In this document: one piece after another, positions 15,976 through 23,433 of the stretch
Layout: each line of letters starts with the position of its first letter
Numbering within the stretch: the stretch's first letter is position 1
Assembly: GCA_051881695.1 (NCBI GenBank)
Contig: JBJEQJ010000020.1
Span: 124,001-188,000, forward strand
DNA from: CAYJFG01 sp051881695
Lineage (GTDB): Bacteria > Bacillota > Clostridia > Oscillospirales > Acutalibacteraceae
Direction of reading: 5' to 3'
DNA length: 64,000 bases
The notes under the pieces: model-generated
Database searches by the model: none
What the model was told of the DNA's origin: nothing
Seen by the model: the letters and a program-made list of their open reading frames with translations, nothing else
Position numbers and translations under genes: made by a program

Positions 15976-17901
15976 TTGGCGGTATTATCGGTGCAGGGCT
16001 TGTCTGTGGCATTTGTTGAGAGAGTCCTTTTTGAGAATGTTGGCTTTGAGGTTGAACAAAGAGATAAAATAGGCTTTATCGGCGCAAACGGCGCTGGAAA
16101 AACCACGATATTTAAAATACTGGCAGGCACATTACAGCCGACAAACGGCGCTGTAATAAAAAGCAAGGATGTAAAAATAGGATATATGCAGCAGCACGCC
16201 TGCACAAACCCTGACAGAAGCGTATACGACGAGCTTTTAAGCGTGTTTTCGCACTTGCAGGAAGCAGAAAAAGAAATAGAAGCCATTACAAACGCCTTGG
16301 AGAAAGGCAAAGATAATGCCGACAGTTTAATTGAACGTCAGCTTTATTTGCAGGAAAAATACGAAAATGAGGGCGGACTTACCTACAAAAGCAGAACACG
16401 GTCTGCGCTTTTGGGGCTTGGCTTTACAGATGAAGATATGAATACGCAGACAAAAAAGCTTTCCGGCGGACAGCTTTCTAAGCTGAGCCTTGCAAAGCTT
16501 CTGCTGGGCGGTGCAAATCTGCTTTTGCTTGATGAGCCGACAAACCACCTTGATATTTCCTCGGTGGAGTGGCTTGAGGGATTTATCAGGGATTTTAAAG
16601 GCGCAGTCATCGTAATATCGCACGACAGATATTTCTTAGACGCAGTGACGAATAAGACGATGGAGCTGGAGCACAAAAAAATAACCTGTTATACAGGCGG
16701 CTATACAGAATTTATAAATAAAAAAGAAAAGCTTAATGAGGATTTAAAGCGAAAGTACGAAAATGATTTGAAGGAAATTAAGCGCATTGAGGGTATAGTA
16801 GAGCAGCAGAAACGCTGGGGACAAAAGCACAACTTCATCACCGCCGCAAGCAAGCAAAAGCAGGCAGACAGGCTGAAGGAGCAGCTTGTTGTGCCTGACG
16901 GCGAGCTTGATACATTATCCTTTAAGCTAACTCCAAAAGCAGAAAGCGGCAACGATGTGCTGATATGCACAGGGCTTGAAAAGAGCTTTGGCGAAAAAAC
17001 GCTTTTTAAAAATGTGGATTTGCATATTACAAAGGGAGAGCGTGTGTTCCTGCTTGGGCCAAACGGATGCGGCAAAACTACGCTTTTAAAAATACTTAAA
17101 GGAATTTATGAAACAAGCGGAGAAATAAAGCTCGGCGCAAATGTGGATATTGGCTACTTCGACCAGGTGCAGGCAGATTTAAACCCCGACAAAACAGCTC
17201 TGGACGAGGTGTGGGATTCATATCCGGATATGACGCAAACGCAGGTAAGAACGGCGCTTGGCTCTTTTATGTTCAGCGGTGACGAGGTGTTCAAGCCTGT
17301 TAAAAATTTAAGCGGCGGCGAGCGTGCCAGAATTGCGCTTTTAAAGCTTATGCTTAAGGGTGCCAATCTGTTGCTTTTGGACGAGCCGACAAACCACCTT
17401 GACGCATCCTCAAGAGAGGCGCTGGAGAAAACACTAGGCGAATACGGCGGAACAATGTTTATAATTTCGCACGACAGATATTTTATCAACAAGCTTGCCG
17501 ACAGAATAATTACGCTTTCCGAAAACGGAGCAGCAAGTTTTTTAGGCAATTATGACAGATACATAGAAAAGCAAAAAGGGAAGGAAGCACAGGCCAAAAC
17601 AGAGCAGAAAAAGGAAAAGCAAGGCAATAACGATTACTTTGCAAAAAAACAGCTTCAATCCGAAATAAGAAAAACAAGAACAAGGCTTTCAAAATGTGAG
17701 CAGGAAATTGAAAACACAGAGCAAAGAATAAGCGAGCTTGAACAGCTTTTGCAAAGCGAGGAAACGGCGACCGACTTTGAAAGACTGACTGAGCTTTCGG
17801 CAGAGCTTGAAAATATGCATACCCAAAATGAACGCCTTATGGAGGAATGGACGGAAATTCAGGAACAGCTTGAGACCCTTGAAAAGGGCGGGAGTATGTG
17901 A
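15976..17901 (+). CDS. ABC-F family ATPase (translation factor type)
   Basis: Soluble tandem ABC protein of 641 residues that acts at the ribosomal E site to relieve stalling or protect against antibiotics. First domain: Walker A GANGAGKTT near residue 36, signature LSGGQLSKLSLAKLL, Walker B LLLLDEPTNHLD. An inter-domain linker rich in Lys/Glu precedes the second domain: GPNGCGKTT, LSGGERARIALLKLM, LLLLDEPTNHLD. A charged coiled-coil tail of about 100 residues resembles the YfmR/Uup group rather than known resistance types. The start is a TTG at 15976, with GGGAGG 9 bases upstream. A housekeeping role is likelier than drug resistance; this is inference. Confidence 0.92.
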   Translation: MAVLSVQGLSVAFVERVLFENVGFEVEQRDKIGFIGANGAGKTTIFKILAGTLQPTNGAVIKSKDVKIGYMQQHACTNPDRSVYDELLSVFSHLQEAEKEIEAITNALEKGKDNADSLIERQLYLQEKYENEGGLTYKSRTRSALLGLGFTDEDMNTQTKKLSGGQLSKLSLAKLLLGGANLLLLDEPTNHLDISSVEWLEGFIRDFKGAVIVISHDRYFLDAVTNKTMELEHKKITCYTGGYTEFINKKEKLNEDLKRKYENDLKEIKRIEGIVEQQKRWGQKHNFITAASKQKQADRLKEQLVVPDGELDTLSFKLTPKAESGNDVLICTGLEKSFGEKTLFKNVDLHITKGERVFLLGPNGCGKTTLLKILKGIYETSGEIKLGANVDIGYFDQVQADLNPDKTALDEVWDSYPDMTQTQVRTALGSFMFSGDEVFKPVKNLSGGERARIALLKLMLKGANLLLLDEPTNHLDASSREALEKTLGEYGGTMFIISHDRYFINKLADRIITLSENGAASFLGNYDRYIEKQKGKEAQAKTEQKKEKQGNNDYFAKKQLQSEIRKTRTRLSKCEQEIENTEQRISELEQLLQSEETATDFERLTELSAELENMHTQNERLMEEWTEIQEQLETLEKGGSM

Positions 17902-18015
17902 CAGACAGAAAAGCCTTTAGGCGGTGATGTTTAATAACTCCTTATATTCTTTTTCGATAATATTATTATAAAAAATAAGCATAATAAAAGAAAAAGCTTT
18001 TAAGGGAGATAAAAT

Positions 18016-19056
18016 ATGCACAACATAGCCTTTTTTGATACAAAGCCATACGACAAAATCTGGTTTGACTCTCTGCCGCACGAGGGACTTAATTTTAAGT
18101 ATTACGAATATAAGCTGTCTGAGGATTCTGTTTCGCTTACATCCGGCTGTGACGGAGCTGTGGCATTTGTAAACGACTGCATAGGCGCAGACGTAATAGA
18201 CGGAATGTATAGGCAGGGTGTAAGGGTGCTTGCAATGCGCTGTGCAGGCTACAATAATATCGACTTTAAGGCGGCGTATAAAAAGATAAATATAGTGCGT
18301 GTGCCGAAATACTCGCCGTATGCGGTAGCGGAGCATACTATGGCGCTTTTGCTTGCACTAAACAGAAAAATACACAGGGCATATAACAGAACAAGAGATT
18401 ATAACTTCAGCCTCAACGGCCTTACAGGCTTCGATTTATTCGGTAAGACAGCCGGAGTTATCGGTACAGGGAAAATAGGACAGGTATTTATTGATATTTG
18501 CCGCGGCTTTGGTATGAGGGTAATAGCATATGACCCGTATCCGCAGGAGGGGAAAGGGATAGAATATGTTACTGCCGATGAATTGTTTAAGCAAAGCGAT
18601 ATAATTTCTTTGCATTGTCCTCTTACTGAGCAGACATACCATATTATAAACAGCGACAGCATAAGTATAATGAAAGACGGGGTATATATTTTAAATACCT
18701 CAAGGGGTGCGCTCGTTGAAAGCGAGGCGCTGCTTAAGGGGCTTAAGGACGGAAAAATAGGAGCAGCAGGACTTGATGTGTATGAGGAGGAATCCGAGCT
18801 GTTTTTTGAGGACTTTTCGGGCAGCGTTATTCAGGACGATGTGCTGTCGCTTTTGGTTTCTATGCCAAATGTGCTTGTAACGTCGCATCAGGCGTTTTTG
18901 ACAACACAGGCGCTGAAAAATATTGCAGAGATTACCATTAACAATTTAAACGCATTTTTCAGCGGAGCGCCGCTTGATAACGAGGTGTGCTACCGTTGCG
19001 AAAGCGGAGAGGTGACAACGGACTGCCATAAAAGAGAAAACGGCAGATGCTTTTAG
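18016..19056 (+). CDS. ldhA: D-2-hydroxyacid dehydrogenase, D-lactate dehydrogenase type
   Basis: NAD-dependent reduction of pyruvate to D-lactate, a fermentative NADH sink. The 346 residues show the NAD motif VIGTGKIGQVF near residue 148, the catalytic arginine in NTSRGALVESE, the glutamate in LDVYEEESE and the histidine in VTSHQAFLTTQAL, the pattern of LdhA-type enzymes. An unusual tail of about 22 residues after the normal end contains four cysteines (CYRC at its start and CF at its end) and many charged residues. GGGAG precedes the ATG by 8 bases. Single gene. Confidence 0.88.
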   Translation: MHNIAFFDTKPYDKIWFDSLPHEGLNFKYYEYKLSEDSVSLTSGCDGAVAFVNDCIGADVIDGMYRQGVRVLAMRCAGYNNIDFKAAYKKINIVRVPKYSPYAVAEHTMALLLALNRKIHRAYNRTRDYNFSLNGLTGFDLFGKTAGVIGTGKIGQVFIDICRGFGMRVIAYDPYPQEGKGIEYVTADELFKQSDIISLHCPLTEQTYHIINSDSISIMKDGVYILNTSRGALVESEALLKGLKDGKIGAAGLDVYEEESELFFEDFSGSVIQDDVLSLLVSMPNVLVTSHQAFLTTQALKNIAEITINNLNAFFSGAPLDNEVCYRCESGEVTTDCHKRENGRCF

Positions 19057-19104
19057 TACAGGCTTTTAAGATAGATTAAAAAGGGATATATTCCTGTTTA
19101 ATTA

Positions 19105-19133
19105 TTGCCCGAAAATGATTAATATGCTAAAAT
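19105..19133 (+). promoter_or_regulatory. promoter of the EamA transporter gene
   Basis: TTGCCC (19105-19110), 17-base spacer, TAAAAT (19128-19133), about 25 bases before the coding start. Confidence 0.55.
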
Positions 19134-19158
19134 ATAGTTGCATTTTAAGATATGAGAA

Positions 19159-20103
19159 GTGGGAATTTTGAAGCTTGATAAACTGTTTACCGGCAAATTG
19201 GGCGTTTTTGTAACTGCGCTTATTTGCACTACTCTTTGGGGAACAGCATTCCCCGTTATAAAGCTTGCATATAAAGAGATGTATATAAGCGCAGAGAATA
19301 TAGGGGGAAAGCTGCTTTTTGCCGGCGAACGCTTTGCGCTTGCCGGGGCTATGGTATTTATATTTGCGCTTGTTATTAACCGGAAATTGCCGAGAATGGG
19401 CAAAAAAGACGTTATACCTATTTTAGCCTTGGGTGTTGTGCAGACGTTTTTGCAGTATATTTTTTCATACATCGGCGTTGCAAACACTACGGGAACAAAA
19501 ACCTCGGTAATTACGGCGTGCAACGCCTTTATTGCGGTGCTTGCAGCGCCCTTAATATATAAAAGCGACCGCCTTAATACGCAGAAAATAATAGGATGTG
19601 TTTTTGGCGCAATAGGAATTGCTGCAATAAATTTTGACGGTGCAGTATTTGACAGATTTGCTTTTTTCGGAGAGGGCTTTGTTTTTATTTCGGCAGTATG
19701 CTCTGCCGCAGGCGGCTTTATAAGCAAGGCGGCTATGAAGGGCAGAAATGCCATGCAGGTAACGTCGTTTCAGCTTCTTATCGGCGGTGCGCTATTGATT
19801 ATAGCGGGCGGCACACTCGGCGGAAATATGTACTATACACGATTTACTCATTATTTTCTGCTTATTTATTTAGCGTTAGTTTCCGCAGTTGCCTTTACGC
19901 TGTGGACAGCGCTGCTTGCCTATAACCCTGTCAGCAGAATTTGTATCTATAATCTGCTCATACCGATTTTCGGAATAATCTGGTCGGGAATATTGTTGGG
20001 AGAAAATATTTTAACCCTTAATAATCTGCTGTCTGTTGTGCTTGTGTCGGTGGGCATTTGGCTTGTAAATTTTGAACCGCACAGGTCAAAAAACAGAACG
20101 TAA
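19159..20103 (+). CDS. EamA/DMT superfamily membrane transporter
   Basis: A ten-span drug/metabolite transporter of about 314 residues made of two EamA repeats. TTLWGTAFPVIKL opens the first repeat, and SAVAFTLWTALLAYNPVSRI lies in the second. DMT proteins export amino acids, nucleotides or drugs; the substrate cannot be told here. The start may be the GTG at 19159 or the TTG three codons later; neither has a strong ribosome binding site. It is a single gene between its own promoter and a bidirectional terminator. Confidence 0.85.
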   Translation: MGILKLDKLFTGKLGVFVTALICTTLWGTAFPVIKLAYKEMYISAENIGGKLLFAGERFALAGAMVFIFALVINRKLPRMGKKDVIPILALGVVQTFLQYIFSYIGVANTTGTKTSVITACNAFIAVLAAPLIYKSDRLNTQKIIGCVFGAIGIAAINFDGAVFDRFAFFGEGFVFISAVCSAAGGFISKAAMKGRNAMQVTSFQLLIGGALLIIAGGTLGGNMYYTRFTHYFLLIYLALVSAVAFTLWTALLAYNPVSRICIYNLLIPIFGIIWSGILLGENILTLNNLLSVVLVSVGIWLVNFEPHRSKNRT

Positions 20104-20147
20104 TTATAATGAAACCGTAAATAAAATAAGAATATGTATAAAAACAA

Positions 20148-20174
20148 CCGCACCGAAAGCCTCGGTGCGGTTTT
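20148..20174. terminator. bidirectional terminator between EamA and GGGtGRT genes
   Basis: CCGCACCGA and TCGGTGCGG (20148-20170) form a perfect 9-bp stem with a 5-base loop. TTTT follows on the plus strand and a GTTGTTTTT stretch on the minus strand, so it can serve both converging transcripts. Confidence 0.8.
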
Positions 20175-20199
20175 AAGTTAAGCGTTTCCGTTTTTTTTA

Positions 20200-21204
20200 T
20201 TATTTGGTAAGTCCTTCATAAACTGCAACTGCACAAGCAACTGTTGCGCCTACCATCGGGTTGTTGCCCATACCGATTAAGCCCATCATTTCAACGTGAG
20301 CCGGTACAGATGAAGAGCCTGCGAACTGAGCGTCACCGTGCATACGTCCCATAGAGTCTGTAAGACCGTAGGAAGCAGGACCTGCGCCCATATTGTCCGG
20401 GTGAAGTGTACGGCCTGTGCCGCCACCGCTTGCAACGGAGAAGTACTTTTTGCCGTGCTCCTGCGCCCATTTCTTATATGTGCCTGCAACTAAATGCTGG
20501 AATCTTGTCGGGTTTGTTGAGTTGCCTGTGATAGATACGTCAACACCCTCGTGAGCCATAATTTCAACGCCCTCGCGAACGTCGTTAGCTCCGTAGCACT
20601 TAACAGCGGCTCTTTCACCGTCTGAGAATGCTCTCTCTTCAACGATTTTAAGCTCGCCTGTGTAATAGTCGTAATCTGTCTTTACATATGTAAAGCCGTT
20701 AATTCTTGAGATGATGTAAGCAGCGTCCTTGCCAAGACCGTTTAAGATAACTCTTAAAGGCTCTTTTCTTGCTTTATTAGCTGTTCTTGCAATACCGATT
20801 GCTCCCTCTGCTGCGGCAAAGCTTTCGTGACCTGCAAGGAAAGCAAAGCACTTTGTTTCATCTCTTAAAAGCATTGCGCCTAAGTTACCGTGACCTAAGC
20901 CAACGTTTCTCTGCTCTGCAACAGAGCCGGGAATACAGAAAGCCTCAAGACCGATACCGATAGCCTCGGCAGCGTCAGCGGCGCTTGTAACATTTTTCTT
21001 TATAGCTACAGCACAGCCGAGTGTGTAAGCCCATGAAGCGTTTTCAAAGGCGATTGGCTGAACGCCCTTAACAATAGCGTCAGGGTCAAAGCCCTTTTGC
21101 AAACATAACTCTCTAGCCTCTTCAAGACTTGCAATACCGTATTCGGCAAGGCACTTCTCTATTTTAGGCATTCTTCTTTCTTTACTTTCAAATGTAACTG
21201 CCAT
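20200..21204 (-). CDS. GGGtGRT protein, conserved clostridial protein of unknown function
   Basis: A 334-residue soluble protein of the family named for its SGGGTGRTLHPDNMGAG motif, seen near residue 262. Other conserved blocks are FESKERRMPKIEKCLAEYGI at the N-terminus, GLGHGNLGAMLLRDETKCFA, and the end HVEMMGLIGMGNNPMVGATV. The family is widespread in anaerobic Firmicutes but has no assigned biochemical role. The gene starts 21 bases after the NifU-like gene, with GGAGGACACA ahead of the ATG, so both are translated from one message. Their constant pairing suggests a shared iron-sulfur-linked function, which is inference. Confidence 0.9.
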   Translation of the reverse strand: MAVTFESKERRMPKIEKCLAEYGIASLEEARELCLQKGFDPDAIVKGVQPIAFENASWAYTLGCAVAIKKNVTSAADAAEAIGIGLEAFCIPGSVAEQRNVGLGHGNLGAMLLRDETKCFAFLAGHESFAAAEGAIGIARTANKARKEPLRVILNGLGKDAAYIISRINGFTYVKTDYDYYTGELKIVEERAFSDGERAAVKCYGANDVREGVEIMAHEGVDVSITGNSTNPTRFQHLVAGTYKKWAQEHGKKYFSVASGGGTGRTLHPDNMGAGPASYGLTDSMGRMHGDAQFAGSSSVPAHVEMMGLIGMGNNPMVGATVACAVAVYEGLTK

Positions 21205-21225
21205 TATATGTGTCCTCCTTACCGA

Positions 21226-21918
21226 TTATTCTTCTCTTGGATCTATGTACTTAGCGGCGTTGTCAAAACGGCCGTACTGACCAATATTGTTCTTATATGC
21301 CTCATCAGGAGATACGCCGTGGCGGATATCCTCCATCATTTTGCCGAGTCTTACAAACTGGTAGCCAATAACCTCATCGTTTTCGTCTAAGGCTGTTTTA
21401 AGAACATAGCCCTCTGCCATTTCCATAAAACGAACGCCCTTAGCCTTTGTGCTGAACATTGTGCCAACCTGTGAACGCAGACCCTTGCCAAGGTCCTCAA
21501 GTCCTGCGCCTATCGGCAGACCGTCCTCGGAGAAAGCTGTCTGGCTTCTGCCGTAAACAAGCTGTTCAAAGATATTTTTCATTGCAGTGTTGATAGCGTC
21601 GCAAACAAGGTCTGTGTTAAGACACTCTAAAAGAGTTTTGCCCGGAAGAATTTCTGCTGCCATAGCTGCAGAGTGAGTCATACCTGAGCAGCCGATTGTT
21701 TCAACAAGAGCCTCTTCAACAATACCCTCTTTTACATTAAGGGTAAGCTTGCAGGCGCCCTGCTGAGGCGCACACCAGCCTATGCCGTGTGAAAGGCCTG
21801 CGATGTCTTTGATTTCATAGGATTTCACCCATTTTCCTTCCTCGGGAATAGGTGCCGGACCGTGATGCGGTCCCTTTGCTACTGTACACATATTTTCCAC
21901 TTCATGGGAATAGTTCAT
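21226..21918 (-). CDS. NifU-like iron-sulfur cluster assembly scaffold protein
   Basis: A 230-residue protein with an IscU/NifU-type core. Candidate ligand cysteines are in GWCAPQQGACKL near residue 50 and ETIGCSGMTHSAAMAAEIL near 75, with a third in NTDLVCDAINTAM. Compared with classic IscU (about 130 residues) it has an N-terminal segment with several histidines (GPHHGPAPIPEEG) and a C-terminal extension. This is the variant that accompanies GGGtGRT proteins. AAAGGAG precedes the ATG. It is first in a two-gene operon whose promoter -10 lies inside a 16-bp palindrome. Confidence 0.87.
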   Translation of the reverse strand: MNYSHEVENMCTVAKGPHHGPAPIPEEGKWVKSYEIKDIAGLSHGIGWCAPQQGACKLTLNVKEGIVEEALVETIGCSGMTHSAAMAAEILPGKTLLECLNTDLVCDAINTAMKNIFEQLVYGRSQTAFSEDGLPIGAGLEDLGKGLRSQVGTMFSTKAKGVRFMEMAEGYVLKTALDENDEVIGYQFVRLGKMMEDIRHGVSPDEAYKNNIGQYGRFDNAAKYIDPREE

Positions 21919-21966
21919 ATAGGTACTCCTTTCGCATTGGTATAAGTATAAAAATTTTGTTTATAC

Positions 21967-22002
21967 GCTTATAATTATAAGCATTTAAGTCGTTTTATGC
22001 AA
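21967..22002 (-). promoter_or_regulatory. promoter and palindromic operator of the NifU-like/GGGtGRT pair
   Basis: Minus strand TTGCAT (21997-22002), 17-base spacer, TATAAT (21974-21979). The -10 is inside the perfect 16-base palindrome GCTTATAATTATAAGC (21967-21982), which would let a dimeric regulator occlude the promoter. Confidence 0.65.
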
Positions 22003-22049
22003 GAGTTTTAATGATAAATTTGAATTTTGTTTTGTATATTTACTGTTTT

Positions 22050-23378
22050 TTACTGCGTTTTTACAAGAACCTTGCGTGCGTGTGACTTTTCGCTCTTTTC
22101 CTCTGGCTGTTGCTGTGCTTTTAAATTTTCCTTAGCAACTGCAAGCATAAGCTTTATTCTGTTTTCCTGATTTACCCTTGGTGCGCCCGGGTCATAGTCT
22201 ATTGCAACTATATTTGCTCTGTCGTCAATGCTTTTTATTCTGCGCACCATTCCCTTGCCGTTTATATGGTTAGGCAGACAGCCAAAGGGCTGAGTGCATA
22301 CAATGTTAGGATAGCCGTTTTCGGTAAGCTCCAGCATTTCTGCCGTTAAAAGCCAGCCCTCGCCCATTTTGCTTCCGTAGCCGACAACGCCCTTTACAAG
22401 CTCCTTTGTGTGCTTATAGCTTGAAGGCGGCAAAAAGCCGAATTTTGCGGTGCTTTTTATCATAAGCGTTTCCATCTTTGTAAGGTAGTCAAACAGAATT
22501 TTAATAACCTTGTACTTTGCCTTGCTTCCGCCGTAAAGCTTTATGTCTTCAAGCCTGTTATCAACCTTGAAAAGCGCAAAGCCCATAATTCCCGGTACGC
22601 AAACCTCACAGTCCTGGTCAGCCAAAAACTGTTCTAAGTTGTTGTTGCCGAGCTTTGCGTACTTAACGTATATCTCGCCTACAATGCCCACTTTTACTTT
22701 CGGAGTTTTCTTAACCTTTATTTCCGAAAACGACTTTGCAATTTCGTCAAGTATTTTGCTTTGCTCCTTAACAGCAAATCCGCTTCCGTTTTTGAACATC
22801 TGCGTAAGCTTTTCAACCCATTTGTCTACCAAAGCCTTGCTTTCGCCCTTGGTTACCTCATACGGCTTAACCTGATTGTTAAGAAGCATAAGCGTGTCGC
22901 CGTATACGAGAGCGCCTATCATTCTTCTGAGCATTGGCAGGGTAAGCGAAAAGCCGCTGTTCTTCTCAAGACCCGATAAATTAAGCGAAATAACGGGGAC
23001 GTTCTCAAAGCCTGCTTTTTTAAGTGCCTTTCTGAGCAGATGAATGTAGTTAGAGGCACGGCAGCCGCCGCCTGTCTGAGTTATCATAAGCGCAGTTTTG
23101 TCGGTGTCGTACTTTCCGCTTTGAAGTGCGTGAATAAACTGACCGATTACTAAAAGGGCAGGATAGCAGGTGTCGTTATGCACATATTTTAGTCCTACCT
23201 GAGCAATTTCCGGTCCGTCGGTGTCAAGCAGGATTGTTTTGTAGCCGCTCATATCAAAAACATTTTTGATAAGCGTAAAATGAATAGGCGCCATATTAGG
23301 CAAAAGTATGGTATATTCCTTTTTCATTTCCTTTGTGAATATAAGGCGGCCTGTTTCATCGTATATTAATTCTGCCAT
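22050..23378 (-). CDS. C-terminal partner of a split acyl-CoA dehydratase activase (COG3581-like)
   Basis: A 442-residue protein resembling the C-terminal third of the large 2-hydroxyacyl-CoA dehydratase activase-related proteins of Clostridia. Conserved cysteines lie in HNDTCYPALLVIGQ, TQTGGGCRASNYIHLLRKAL and NIVCTQPFGCLPNHI, and may bind an iron-sulfur cluster. In many relatives this region is fused to the upstream two-activase protein, giving about 1400 residues. Here it is a separate gene with its own AAAGGAG site, 55 bases after the upstream stop. The tail is Gln/Glu/Lys-rich. Substrate and physiological role are unknown. Confidence 0.8.
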   Translation of the reverse strand: MAELIYDETGRLIFTKEMKKEYTILLPNMAPIHFTLIKNVFDMSGYKTILLDTDGPEIAQVGLKYVHNDTCYPALLVIGQFIHALQSGKYDTDKTALMITQTGGGCRASNYIHLLRKALKKAGFENVPVISLNLSGLEKNSGFSLTLPMLRRMIGALVYGDTLMLLNNQVKPYEVTKGESKALVDKWVEKLTQMFKNGSGFAVKEQSKILDEIAKSFSEIKVKKTPKVKVGIVGEIYVKYAKLGNNNLEQFLADQDCEVCVPGIMGFALFKVDNRLEDIKLYGGSKAKYKVIKILFDYLTKMETLMIKSTAKFGFLPPSSYKHTKELVKGVVGYGSKMGEGWLLTAEMLELTENGYPNIVCTQPFGCLPNHINGKGMVRRIKSIDDRANIVAIDYDPGAPRVNQENRIKLMLAVAKENLKAQQQPEEKSEKSHARKVLVKTQ

Positions 23379-23433
23379 ATTATATTATAATCTCCTTTCA
23401 CATAACCTGTTTGAGAGAATTTGTTGTTTCTTA

